DNA from: Ilyonectria destructans
Taxonomy: Eukaryota > Ascomycota > Sordariomycetes > Hypocreales > Nectriaceae
DNA length: 64,000 nucleotides
Direction of reading: 5' to 3'
NCBI GenBank assembly: GCA_020740775.1
Contig: JAHEWK010000001.1
Span: forward strand, 5,270,001-5,334,000
Shown: piece after piece, positions 49,265 through 59,976 of the stretch
How positions within the stretch are numbered: the first letter of the stretch is position 1
Layout: each line of letters opens with the position of its first letter
Notes under the pieces: model-generated
What the model was told of the DNA's origin: nothing
What the model saw: the letters and a program-made list of their open reading frames with translations, nothing else
Database searches by the model: none
Made by a program: the position numbers and the translations under genes

Positions 49265-50854
49265 ATGTCGACACCGTCGGTGTCTGATGGCCAGCTTACG
49301 CCTTCCGAAACCGACACTGATATTCTTCTCGCCCACGGCCCCTACTACGAGGATGACCTATGGCCAACTTCTCAGGATGTCGCCGAGATGGCCATTATGC
49401 TCAACGGGAGTGCGGCACCGCTCTCCTGGGATCGACACTCCCTGAAGAGACTCCCGAGAGGTGCTCGGCCCGTCAAGCTGATCGGCGAGGGTGCTGCAAA
49501 TGCCGTCTTCGAACTGGCCCTACCAGAGGGTTACCCTCCATCGTCTGAATTCAAGGGTTTGTAAAATTTCTCCTTTTTACATGATTCCGTCTGGGCTGAC
49601 CATGGATCGATTTAGGCTGGCTTCTCCGCGTTGCTAAAACCCCTGCCAACGGCGCCCCTCCGAGATACAACTACTTGAAACAACAAGAATTCTATGCTGG
49701 CAAGGTGAAATCGCACCTCAAGGACCACGTCATTCAACAGGAACTTGTTGTTGTCCGTGACTCCGACATTGTCTATGAGCTGAACGCCTTTCTCCGGCGG
49801 ATGGACCACCAACGCAAGGAAAAGTTTCGGGGCTCCTTTATCGCGCAGACTAATTGGGGGTTCCTAGTGGAGGATATGCGGCCGACGGGTAAGACATTCC
49901 AAGAACCCTCAGGACTTCTCGTGCTCACCCAAGTGTTTACAGATCCCACAAAGAGCATTCTCATCGAGTTCAAGCCCAAATGGCTCAACCAGTCCCCCAC
50001 GGCGCCATCTGGAGCCATCCGCTGCAGGCAATGCGCCATGGAGCTCTACAACTTCGTCAAGGACCCAAGCCTCACCAGATCGGTTCCAGAAACAAAACCG
50101 TGCCCCTTGGTCCTTGACAACCCCGACGCCCCGCTCGACATCAGCTCCCCCTTTCGACTCGCTCCCCAACTAGCCAAGTTGAACAGCTCGACGATCCTCT
50201 CGAGTCTCTATAGCGCGGCCAACCACCAGGTCATACAGGACCTGCGGGAAGTCCAAAAGCTCGCAGATCCGCATGGTCCCCTCAATGCTTTGAAGGATGA
50301 CCCCATGTTCAACTTTGCCATGACCGTTCGCGACTGTACCTGTTTCGTCCAGATCTTCCCCGACAAAGCTCACCCCGACCCCGAAGGACCCATCCGGCTC
50401 CGTCTTGGCGATTTTGACTTCAAGGATACGTCTGTCAAGTTCGAACGGTGGCAGGCCGCCGAGCGAAACCTCATTTCATCTGGATGTTATACTGCCGACT
50501 GGATCCTCTGCGATGGAAAGTACTACCACCCGCCAACCATGTGCTTACTCGAATGGACTCGGCGCCAGGGCCAACCGTTGCACATCATCAATATCCAGGA
50601 CAAGACTCGCCGCGAGCCCGGCTTGTCCAGCGCCTGGCGCGACTTTCTCGATCCCCTAGAATCCAGGGGAACCATCCGCAACCTTCGCTCCCGCCCTGCG
50701 TTGCTGAAGGTGATGCTCCAGCGGTTCAACAAGGACAGTCCCAAAGCGAAAGTTTGTCCGTATAGGACCAAGCCCATGTAAGCCCCCCGCCCCCAACATC
50801 CCAACTAGGACACCCCTGCTGACACATTACAGGGCTTTACCAGTCCAGCGGTAG
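49265..50854 (+). CDS. IPK1: Inositol-pentakisphosphate 2-kinase
   Basis: Exons 49265-49556, 49616-50777 and probably 50833-50854 encode 491 residues. The nucleotide-binding loop is GEGAANAVF (74-82). The family motif EFKPKWLNQSPTAPSGAIRC begins at 215 and has the zinc-binding cysteines of the IPK1 N/C-lobe junction. RLGDFDFKD downstream supplies the metal-binding aspartates. The enzyme phosphorylates InsP5 at the 2-position to InsP6, needed for mRNA export and phosphate signalling. The last intron (50778-50832; GTAAGC donor, CTGAC branch, TACAG acceptor) would swap the stop at 50779 for MALPVQR. Unspliced, the CDS ends at 50781. Start is uncertain: in-frame ATGs also lie at 49241 and 48992. 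The first intron uses GTTTGT. Confidence 0.88.
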
Positions 50855-51295
50855 AACGCCTCAAACTGCTAGCGATTTCATGGTTTCTTCTCTGTTGGTG
50901 TACAAGGACGGGCGGGGCATTCAAGCATAACTACGGCGGGTTGATTTATTTACATTTGGTGCATTACAGGCGGCAGGCGGCATTGGTATGCATAGCGTGG
51001 GTTGAATTTGGGTTGGCTACATATCACGGAGATTACATTATCACGGCGGTTACACATTACGGAGGTTACACATTACGGAGGTTACACATTACGGAGGTTA
51101 CATATCATGGAGGCTACATATCACGGAGGTTGCATATTCTGGACAGCATTTTATACGGGTTTAAATCATGACATCCATTTATGACTCCCATGCAATGACC
51201 CAGGCTCGAAATGTGCTAAATGTCTTCTCGTAGTGATCATAAATAAACAAAACGCCAAAAGAAAAATCCAATGTAATGAGGAAGCACTCTACTGT
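50855..51295. other. Convergent intergenic, IPK1 to nucleoside transporter
   Basis: 3' flanks of two convergent genes, with a 16-bp minisatellite at 51016-51142. No coding signal. Confidence 0.6.
51016..51142. repeat. 16-bp minisatellite, about eight copies
   Basis: Unit GTTACACATTACGGAG is present in three perfect tandem copies (51049-51096), flanked by diverged copies on both sides. The variant GCTACATATCACGGAG occurs identically at 51016 and 51113, so variants alternate within the array. Confidence 0.9.
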
Positions 51296-52727
51296 CTAAA
51301 GATCCGATATCGTAAAGCTCAGGAGACTGCCACACGTCAGGCCGGCCACCAGGCACAGGCCCATGAAGCCGCCAGCAGCCTCGCGCTCACCTTCTTCGAC
51401 CCACTCACCTGACGCCATCATACAGCTCGAGCCAAGCCAGCCGTTAGTAACGCCAAAGACTATTTGGACAACGAAAAGGTAGAAGAAATCGCTGGGAACA
51501 ATAGCGCCGCGACCGCCAATGTTGCAAAGGAGGTAGAGGGGAAGGATGCCAACGCGGGCGACAGCGAGAGCAAAGAGGGCAAATGGTCGGTGCTGAAGGG
51601 AGAAGGGTAGAATGGTGGACATGCGACCACAGAAGTCACCAAGGTTCCAGAAAAAGAAGCCCAGGGGGATAAAGGCCGCGGGATGGAAGAGCAGGCCACT
51701 ATCCTCTTGGACAGAGTGAATCTTGGTTGTGAAGACAGGGAAGAACATGGTGGCAGTGAAGGTGGTCGCGACGCCCGCAGCAAGCCAATGCAGCTTGAGG
51801 AATAGGTGCCACATAGAGGAGCCCTTGCGGGCGGCGCGCTCAGCGTCCTCAATGCTCTGCATGGACTCGGCCATCTGCTCGACCATGCGGTTCTCGATGA
51901 TGTGGTTGTGACGCCGCACCAAGGGGATGAAAGCGAAGAGGGCGACCACGGAGACAGCCACGGCCGTGAGAAAGTAGACGAAGGCAGATGATGAGCCATC
52001 GGATGGGGATGGGCCCTCATCCGAGCCCTTCTCCTCCACAGGGGGGAAGACAAGGACTGTCATAACCTGTGCAATCGGGGGCAGAACGCCAGCGACACCC
52101 TGACCAGCCATGATGGCCTGGATGTACTCGGGGCGACCGAAGCTGGCAGCGAAGGCAAAGGCACCGTTCTGGATGAGACCAGCGGCCCAAGCAGTACCGG
52201 CAACGATGATGAGGAGGAAGGTAAGGTATGCAGCGGGCGAAGCGCTCAGGAACATGACGGTGGATGCGGTCAAGAGGGCAAATGTGATGACATTAATGAT
52301 CAGGGCCAGGTTGATACGGAAGGGGTACGAAGCCGTGACTTGGATGTTGGTGAGGATGATCATGGCACCCAAGTTGGTCACGGTCGAAACGGCCTGGATT
52401 GTCGACTGGAAGTTGCCTTGGATCCAGTCGTCTCCGGCGAAGCGGGTAGCGAAGTAGGGAGCGGCAGCGAGGAACATATTCCTGGCGATGGGTTAGCGGA
52501 TGCGATTTCCTACATGTAGAGGCCGTAGGAACGACGTACCATGCCCAGAGCATCGCCATGCCAAGCAGGGCAAAGACACCGTACTCCATCCACGAGAAGG
52601 GCAACTCATGCTGGCCCTGGAGAATGGCGGAGCCCTCGAGGGCAGTCGGCTCCTCGTTGCCAGTGAGAGGCGCATACTCAGACGCGGTCGACAGGCGACG
52701 GGTGAGGGCCCTCCGAATGCGCTCCAT
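51296..52727 (-). CDS. Equilibrative nucleoside transporter (ENT family, Fun26-like)
   Basis: Two exons (52727-52540, 52481-51296) encode 457 residues. A polar cytosolic N-terminus (about 45 residues) precedes the first helix, FSWMEYGVFALLGMAMLWAWNMF, whose last residues are joined by the splice; the tryptophan-asparagine pair is typical of ENT helix 1. About eleven hydrophobic segments can be counted. RPEYIQAIMAGQGVAGVLPP in the middle is the ENT helix 4-5 signature, and FFFWNLGDFCGR is the helix 8 motif. A hydrophilic loop of about 70 residues (RRHNHIIENRMVEQMAESMQ) separates halves. Yeast Fun26 is a vacuolar nucleoside exporter; localisation here is inferred by homology only. Confidence 0.9.
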
Positions 52728-54021
52728 GACGTCTTCTTATCGTGTTATCTCGGTCGATGTTGATCGGCGTTGTTGAGGGTGCGACCTGCTAGCAATTGCA
52801 CGTCGGGCTCAGGAGAGTCAACCAGCCAGCACGCACGGCAGGATGCGTGGCCCGGGAAACGCTGTAACTCGTTTGGCTGCGCTCTACGCCATGGATGGTG
52901 GGCGGAAGTGCGTCGCGTGCTCGTCAATCGTCCCGTCTCGAGGGTGTGCCGTACTCGTCGCCTACCCGAAGCGCCAGAACCGACGCTGCTCGTTCGTAAT
53001 GCAACCTTGGTCGTTGGTCAGAGGTTCGGAGGTTTCGGGAGCGACGCTGGCGAGATTGTGGGGGAACAGATGACGATGGAGAGATGCAATTCTATGTACG
53101 ACACGGTCCGGGCAGATTGATTGCCGGTAGATAAGGCTCGAGGTCCGGGGTCGGAAGACGCTCGGCCGGCGGCGGTCGCAAGGGCAGGAGCCAGAGGCGG
53201 CTTGCCCCGTGCCTTCCTCATACCCGCCTCTTGGCTCGAAATAAGGCTCATGTGCTCGAGTCAGGCGGCAGTTGCGATGGCGGAGGCGCTAAAATAGCGA
53301 CCCGATGCCTAGCTGAACAAACGCCTCCGCTGACACTCAGTGATGACGCAAGGGCATCGGGCTCATAATTCGGCATCGGGCTCAAAAAAAAGAAATCGAG
53401 CTCAGAATCATTTACTTAAACCAAACTCTAAACGGAGGGTCGTCGGCAGTTTGTTCAATACCATCTCTGTTTCATGGTCTAAGAAATGGATTCCCGTTGT
53501 CTTACAGTTAGGGAAACAGTAGCCGTAGCATAGAGGTCGCAATACAGCAGCACTTACACTCCCGCCTATTGTAACACTACATTGCTGCAGTCATCACCAC
53601 CCCTACGACTATGATAGCCCCTCCCTCCAACATACACGCTTCACCAGCCCATCCTCGTGAGAACTTCTCTCATTTACGGTCTAGTGCTTTCCAACAAGGA
53701 CCCTCTTTTTGAGACATTTTCTGCCCTCATGTAGCTCCTCTATTCTTGACCAAACGGGGGATTACCCGTGAGGCCCGTTCTGCGACCTCCACGTGATGGA
53801 CAAGCTATGCAATGCATGCGTGTCGTGCAGTATTTATATATTCGAATTCTCGCTATAAAGCGGGTGATTATACCTTTAGAAACATGATGCAGATCTCAGG
53901 GGGAGGCTTTGGTCAGCGAACTGGTATTCAGAAAGTTGTTGGGTCATGCCATCAAGAATCATGGAGTTAGACTATGCAAGAGCCTCTTACCACGCATAAT
54001 ACACTACCAAATTCGACTTAT
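52728..54021. other. Intergenic, nucleoside transporter to catalase
   Basis: Holds the transporter promoter and the catalase 3' flank. GGCATCGGGCTCA occurs twice near 53354-53383. From 53.4 kb the base composition shifts towards AT. No gene is supported. Confidence 0.45.
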
Positions 54022-56402
54022 TTACTTATCCAAGGGGAATCTGTCCGTAAACTTAAACGTTGCCAAGCCGTCCTTGAGGTCCTCCACAATTGCGTCCACA
54101 TTGGTCTCAAAGTAAACACCATCACCTTTGTTGACACTGACCATCTGGGCCACAGATTTGGCACTCCCAAGGAATCCCACAGGTTTACCCCAGTTGTAAC
54201 CATCCGTGACGATCTGGGCAGGCTTGCCGAGAGGATACAAGGTCGACTTCGTCTTGAAGACTCCCTCCGCGCCTGCGACGACGACAATGGCATCGAATCC
54301 AACGGCCTCAGCAGCAGAGTAGGTGGCACCGACATCGTCTGTGAGGACCTGTCCCACAATTGTAACAACCAAGTCCAAGGCCTCGAGGGATGTCTTAAGG
54401 GACTTGGCCTGCTCAATCGACTTGTCCGAATCGGTCGAGGCAAGGATGCCGACCGTCAGAGTCGCAATAGTCGGCAGCTTGGTCCCAAAGATGGAGACAC
54501 CAGTTGTGGTGTTGTCGTGGTAGTAGGTCGAGTCAGCGGCAGGGGCTTCAATGCCCAGAGCCTTGCTCACTCTAACGGCAATGTCGTGGCTAATCTTATT
54601 CAGTTGCTTGAGGACGTTCTTCTTGACATCCTCAGACAGCAGATGGCTAGTCTCGAAGCGGATCGCGTTAATGAGGAACTGTTGCTCCGCCTTGGTGAGA
54701 GAGTTGTAAAACAGACGGGGTTGGCTCCAGTGATCGGAAAAGGTAGAAGACCTGGCACGCAGGAGATTGCCCGAGACTCTTCGATTAGGGGCAGTGAAGA
54801 ATCCCTTGCCCTGAGTCTGATTGGCTTGAGCGGGGAAACCCTTATTGAGGGTGTTGGGAGAATCTAAGTTGTATCAGCACTGTCCTTATTCCAAATTGTA
54901 TGTTTGGGCTCTTACACGCCGCGGTGTTCTTGTGGATAAAGTTCTGGGCAGCTCCGTCTCGGTTGTTGTTGTGGATGGGAGCGACCGGTCGGTTGACAGG
55001 GAGCTGCTCGAAGTTGGGGCCGCCATGACGGTTAAGCTGAGTGTCGAGATATGAGAAGATGCGACCTTGCAACAACGGGTCTTCGGTAAAGTCGATGCCG
55101 CGGACAATGTGGCCAGGTTGGAACTAAGACGGGTTAGCTGTCTTTCACGACATATGTGTTTGACAATATACCATGATTTGCTCGGTCTCGGCAAAGTAGT
55201 TGACCGGATTCGCATCCAGCTTCATGAGACCAATGGGCTGCAGAGGAACAAACTCCTCAGGGATGATCTTTGTGGGGTCCAAGACATCGAATCCAAAGGA
55301 GAGAGCCTGATCTTCGTCAAAGATCTGGGCAGAAAGCTCCCACTCGGGGCCGTGTCCAGACTCAATGGCATTCCAAAGGTCGGAACGGTGGTAGTCGGCG
55401 TTCTTGCCAGCAATGTGCTGCGCTTCATCCCACACCAAGCTGGCTTTGCCTTGCTTGGTCTTCCAGTGCCACTTGACGAACTTGGTGTCGCCCTCATCAG
55501 TCACCAAGCGGAAGGTATGTACACCAAAGCCGTCCTACACATGTCAGCTCTGGATTCAATCAAGGTACAAATCCCTTACCATGTGTCGGAAGCTTCGAGG
55601 GATGCCGTTACCAGCCATGGCCCAGAACAGGGTATGTAGAGTTGAGGTCTGCTGGCTGAAAAAGTCCCACGCCGAGTCATGGGCGGTGGCAGCTTGGGGA
55701 ATCTCATTATTAGGAGACGGTTTGACGGAGTGAATCAGGTCAGGGAATTGGATAGCATCCTGGATGAAGAAGATAGGAATGTTGTTTCCAACAATGTCAA
55801 AGTTGCCCTCATCAGTGTATCTACGATGGTGAGCGCAGTGTTTGCTGTTCCACGGAGAAATGACTTACAGCCGGGTCGCGAAACCATGGACATCGCGTGC
55901 CGTGTCGGCGCTACCCCTCGATCCAGCCACAGTTGAGAAGCGCACAAATGTGGGAGTAGTCTTGCCCTTGGAGCTGAGGAACGAGGCCGCGGTAATGTTG
56001 CTATAGTCCCCGTAGCTTGTAAAGGTTCCATATGCACCAGCACCACGGGCATGAACAGCTCGCTCGGGAACCTGCATGAGTCGTCAATATCGCAGCATTC
56101 TCGTCGGATGCTGTGCAACATACCCGCTCATGGTCAAAGTGGGTGATCTTCTGGCGGAAAATGAAGTCTTCCAGCAGGGTAGGTCCTCGTTCTCCGGCTT
56201 TGAGGCTTTCTTGATCCTCGATTGGACCGCCAACATCAGAGCTGAGGTATCCCTCGCTATCATCGACCTCAAATTCGGTCACATGGTCACGAGAGCCGTC
56301 GTCACCTCTAGCTGCTAGACTGGCTGGGTCAGCATAAGGGCATTGACCAACAACCAAAGTAGCCAGGCCAATCGAGGCAAAGAGAAGGACGGACGAAACC
56401 AT
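54022..56402 (-). CDS. Large-subunit secreted catalase (CatB/Cat-3 type)
   Basis: Six exons (56402-56124, 56071-55869, 55820-55580, 55534-55172, 55123-54916, 54863-54022) encode 711 residues, the usual length of fungal clade-2 catalases. A signal peptide ([20 protein letters not shown]) precedes CPYADP. Distal heme residues are H100 ([12 protein letters not shown]) and N173 (VGNNIPIFF); the axial tyrosine is Y387 ([14 protein letters not shown]). The C-terminal 150 residues form the flavodoxin-like class I amidotransferase fold of large catalases ([20 protein letters not shown]). It should degrade hydrogen peroxide outside the cell or in the wall. Every splice restores a conserved block; the fifth uses the second of two overlapping donors (GTAAGA) to give the tyrosine in [11 protein letters not shown]. 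The five introns are 52, 48, 45, 48 and 52 nt. Confidence 0.95.
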
Positions 56403-58630
56403 GGCTGAAGCTCTAAGATCAAGGTCAAGTAGGGGTATGAGCTCTCCCAGATGGGTCTTACTTGTCTTTGAACGGTGTGGCCCGGTCAAAGAGGAGCTTC
56501 CCCAAGTCTACTTATACTTCGAGGGGAAGTGACAAATGTCTGACAGGCCAAAACGGATTCCATCTAACAGACAAAGCAATGGGTCGCGCAAGAGGAGAGG
56601 GTGCAAGTGGCGTGGAGCGGGGGTATGCAAGCCCGGATTTCCGGGAGGTCAGGACGTCACTACATGGAGTAGTGCAGCGCTGTGCATGAAAATACTAGGC
56701 TGTGATTGTAGGACACCCTCGTATTAACAAGCCTGTATCCTAAGCTGGGTGGTTTAAACCAGGCCATTTCACGTCTTGGCTGCGTCGAGCCGCATTCTGC
56801 CATGTCATTTGAACCGAGACTTCGTTAGAGCACACACCAACCCCTGCCGGCATGTTTGTTAGAAGAGGTACCAACAGACCTGGTCACAACTTGGTGGACA
56901 AGCCAGTGGATGAATAGACTTCGTTGGGCATTTAATTCTGCAAGCAGCTGGCATTGGTCCCGTGGGTATGATTCTTCGGATCCGTGCCTAGGAACGGCAT
57001 AGGCTGTGGAACCTACGACGTCCGCAAACCTTGGCAGACGCTGTGTGTAAGGATATCGGAGCTAAGGAAGAATGAGGAATCAATTTCGCTGTGGGAGTGA
57101 CCAGATGATCCTGTAATAGCATGTACAGGGTGTAGCAAGGTCTGGATGGTCGATGACAGAGGTGGATGACGGGACGGCATAAGCTTGAAGGCCAACGATC
57201 GGCAGTGGAGAAGGCCCAAGGAATAGACCAGGAGCCTCCAATCAACAGGGCCTGGTTGCTAACATGAGGTTGTCGGTGGAGAGGACAGCCGGCCGGGGTC
57301 CCATGAGCTGCAGTGATGTGCCGAGATGCAGGCAATGTCACTCGAAGCGCTTGCGAAGAAGCATGGCACCGGCGTCCCGGGGAGATTTTATTCGCTGGGG
57401 AATCTACTCGCGTTCTTGGCGATGCGAGAGGATATAAATAAAATTCGGGAGGAGAACGTGGTGGTCTTGCGAGAACAAGACTGCTCATCCGACATGGATT
57501 AAATGATAAGTCTCCTGATGTTTGGAGACCATCGTCTTGGCCATTGCCGAGGGCAAAAGGTCATCGGCCATCGGACGTTGGCCACGATGGCCGCCATGAT
57601 GTAGTATTTTATGCGGTAAGAGAGGCTTGCTCTGGTGCGCCAGCGTGCGCTGTTCGTCCAAAACGGTGGCACACCTGCAGAATACGTGGAAATGAAATCA
57701 ATGGCAGCCACTGTGTGCTAACTCGAGCGCCACAAGAATAACAGAGCCGTTGCTGAATTCTTCTGAAGTTGCGACTATGAACCCAGCACAGGGAGGACCG
57801 TACAATGCCCGCCAATGTCCAGTATAGTGGCAGTGCCTGGTATCGCGTAAACCTGTTTGGTGAAGCTGATTTGAACAACGGTCAAGACTGGGTCGACGCG
57901 GAACTGGCGGACGCTGCCCATAGCTGTGACGCAAGCGCATGAAAGATACAAAATGTCCATTGACAGGGGTATAAGGTTTGATGGAACTTTTTGGATTACG
58001 ACGCAGACGAGGGGGCTGATGAGATGAGGCGATGTAATTGTCAGCGCGGCGTCAATACCGTCCAGTCTACATGAGGCGGGCTGAGGGGATCCAACCAAAG
58101 AGACATGTCCCCTGTTCCTCGGCACTCAACATCCGTGCCTTTCCAGTAATATCGAGTCTGTAAAGAAAGTCATGCGCCATCACACCAGTGCGGGGAAATT
58201 TAGGCATTGAGAGAGTTCACTGGGAAGAAGGGGAAGTGGTTTGGGAAGTCATCGACATTTCCCAGTCCGCCCGCTTACCCTACACTGTTCGTGATGTCGG
58301 CCCTCCGTAATTGGGTTGCAACTCAATTTGTTGGGATCACACCTATCGTAGCTTAGAGTTTCGTAATTGCCGCCTGTCCACTCCTTAACTGGAGTGGCTT
58401 GCCATACGCACTAATTATTTGGTAACCTCGTAACCTCTTGCGCCTCCAACTCCCCACCTTAATTCTCCGCGTAATAAACAATTGTAACCTAATATTAACT
58501 TAAGAAGCATAACCATCACTAACCCATGAGCTTTTAAGTACATATATTACCTAGCATAGCATGTATAGCAATACCTAGCCATGTCTTAGCTCGAACAAAA
58601 TTCCAGCTCGGGTTCGATTAGTTGTTCGAA
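56403..58630. other. Intergenic upstream of the catalase
   Basis: Begins with the catalase promoter (TATA at 56509-56516). A strong TATAAATAAAAT stands at 57434-57445 without a gene that I can attach to it. Short frames at 57.0-58.1 kb on the minus strand lack motifs. The last 300 bases are AT-rich. Confidence 0.4.
56509..56526 (-). promoter_or_regulatory. Catalase TATA box and AGGGG stress element
   Basis: On the minus strand TATAAGTA lies 107 bp upstream of the catalase ATG. An AGGGG sequence (plus strand 56522-56526), the core of the fungal stress-response element, is next to it. The pairing suits a stress-induced gene. Function is inferred from consensus only. Confidence 0.45.
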
Positions 58631-58996
58631 ATGGTGTCAGGCGAGGTTCTGATAAGAGCTGGCAACGGTACCGGATAGATCACCCTCATATCCGATAGCA
58701 CTGAGTTTGGCATCGGAAGTTCTGCTCTCAGGTCACTGTGCAAAACTAGCATTGTAGATCAGGCGACTTTACTGAAGAACAGTATTACCATTCGGGTTCC
58801 AACAGGACCAGCAGACAAATCTCCTCTGGATCCATGTGCACTTCCTCAAGGATACTGCCTTTACCAGACCTTGTTTTCGAACCAGATGCGTAGGATTGTT
58901 GAAAGATGCGAAGAACACCCACACCAAAGCCTTCAATACTTTGAACTTGTACATCTCATAGACTCCGCTGAAAACCCAGCACTGTGCCACCAGTAG
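58631..58996 (+). pseudogene. Small gene relic with one in-frame TAG, unrecognised
   Basis: A frame from ATG 58631 runs 121 codons to a TAG at 58994-58996, broken only by a TAG at 58676-58678 after MVSGEVLIRAGNGTG. Beyond the break the residues are balanced and coding-like, for example ITLISDSTEFGIGSSALRSL and QMRRIVERCEEHPHQSLQYF. A CAG to TAG change at the break would be a C-to-T mutation in a CpA context, as repeat-induced point mutation produces. It could also be an internal exon whose acceptor is the AG of that TAG. I do not recognise the protein. Confidence 0.4.
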
Positions 58997-59976
58997 GCCG
59001 TCGTTTATGACTTTTGTGAGTCATTTGGTAATAATTGTCTGCCCGCCTTGGCCTACGGAAGCTGACCTATCGCCCGGCTTCCTGCGCGGTGGTTTCAGTG
59101 GACTTGGATAAAAACGCCGGCTTCCAGCGCCCTTGACCGGAGCGTCATCGAAACATGGTTAGCAATGGCGTTCGGCCAGTCGCAGCAGTCCCCGCTGTGT
59201 CCCGAACCAGACCCCCGGGATTGCGGGATTGGCACCTGGCTACTTAGCTCTAGGATAGGCGTCTAGTTCTAGGACTGGCAAAGACTACTACCCGTGATCC
59301 ACTCGGTGGCAACCCTGAGAAGGGCGATGCCTTGTTGGGCAGGGGACTGGCGATGGGATCACGACTGCTGCATCACAGGGCAGATCTCAACTTAGCGACG
59401 GCCCGTGCATACATGTATGATACTGTACACTGCGGTAACCCCCAGGGACGTGGTCGAGATCCCGCACCCGCCGCCGTGGTGGATTTCACTTCCTGAGCCG
59501 TGGGGAATATAGCGGCGTCGCGGCGAGAAATGAAGGACTGAATGAAAGATGATTAACTCTGCCCTTCACACATAACACCAACAGTGTCGGATGCAAGTTT
59601 TACCGATGCCCGTCTTCGAACCAACTTGAGGGCATCATGTGACCATAAGCCAGCCTCGTCGGCTGCAGGCAAATGGTCACAAGTAGTTTCGAATCCTCAT
59701 CCCTCATCCCTCATCCCTCACCCTCGCCGAAGGAGTACCGACAATCACTTCTGGACATTGCCAATACGACTACCCGCTTGATGGCAGTACTGTTAGTGTG
59801 TGCTAATTTTCCGCGCATCTTTTCACGACGCTCCTCTAGCTACGACCTTGTTCAACTATTCTGTTGCGGACAACTTTGTTTTCTTGCTTTACGCGGCTCG
59901 ACGGCAATTTCTACATCAATCGTACCTGTTAGCGACACTTGTGTTTCATCTGGCATACGTCGACTTAAAACAGGCC
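58997..59976. other. Intergenic upstream of the RelA/SpoT-NACHT gene
   Basis: Likely promoter and leader of the NLR gene. CTCATCC is repeated three times near 59696-59716. The NLR frame is open back to a TAG at about 59794-59796 without another ATG. No gene is supported; a frame at 59673-59999 is motif-free. Confidence 0.4.

Noticed and set aside
58600..58635. GGTTCGATTA-like T-loop suggesting a tRNA
   Set aside because: No acceptor stem or anticodon arm can be drawn around it.
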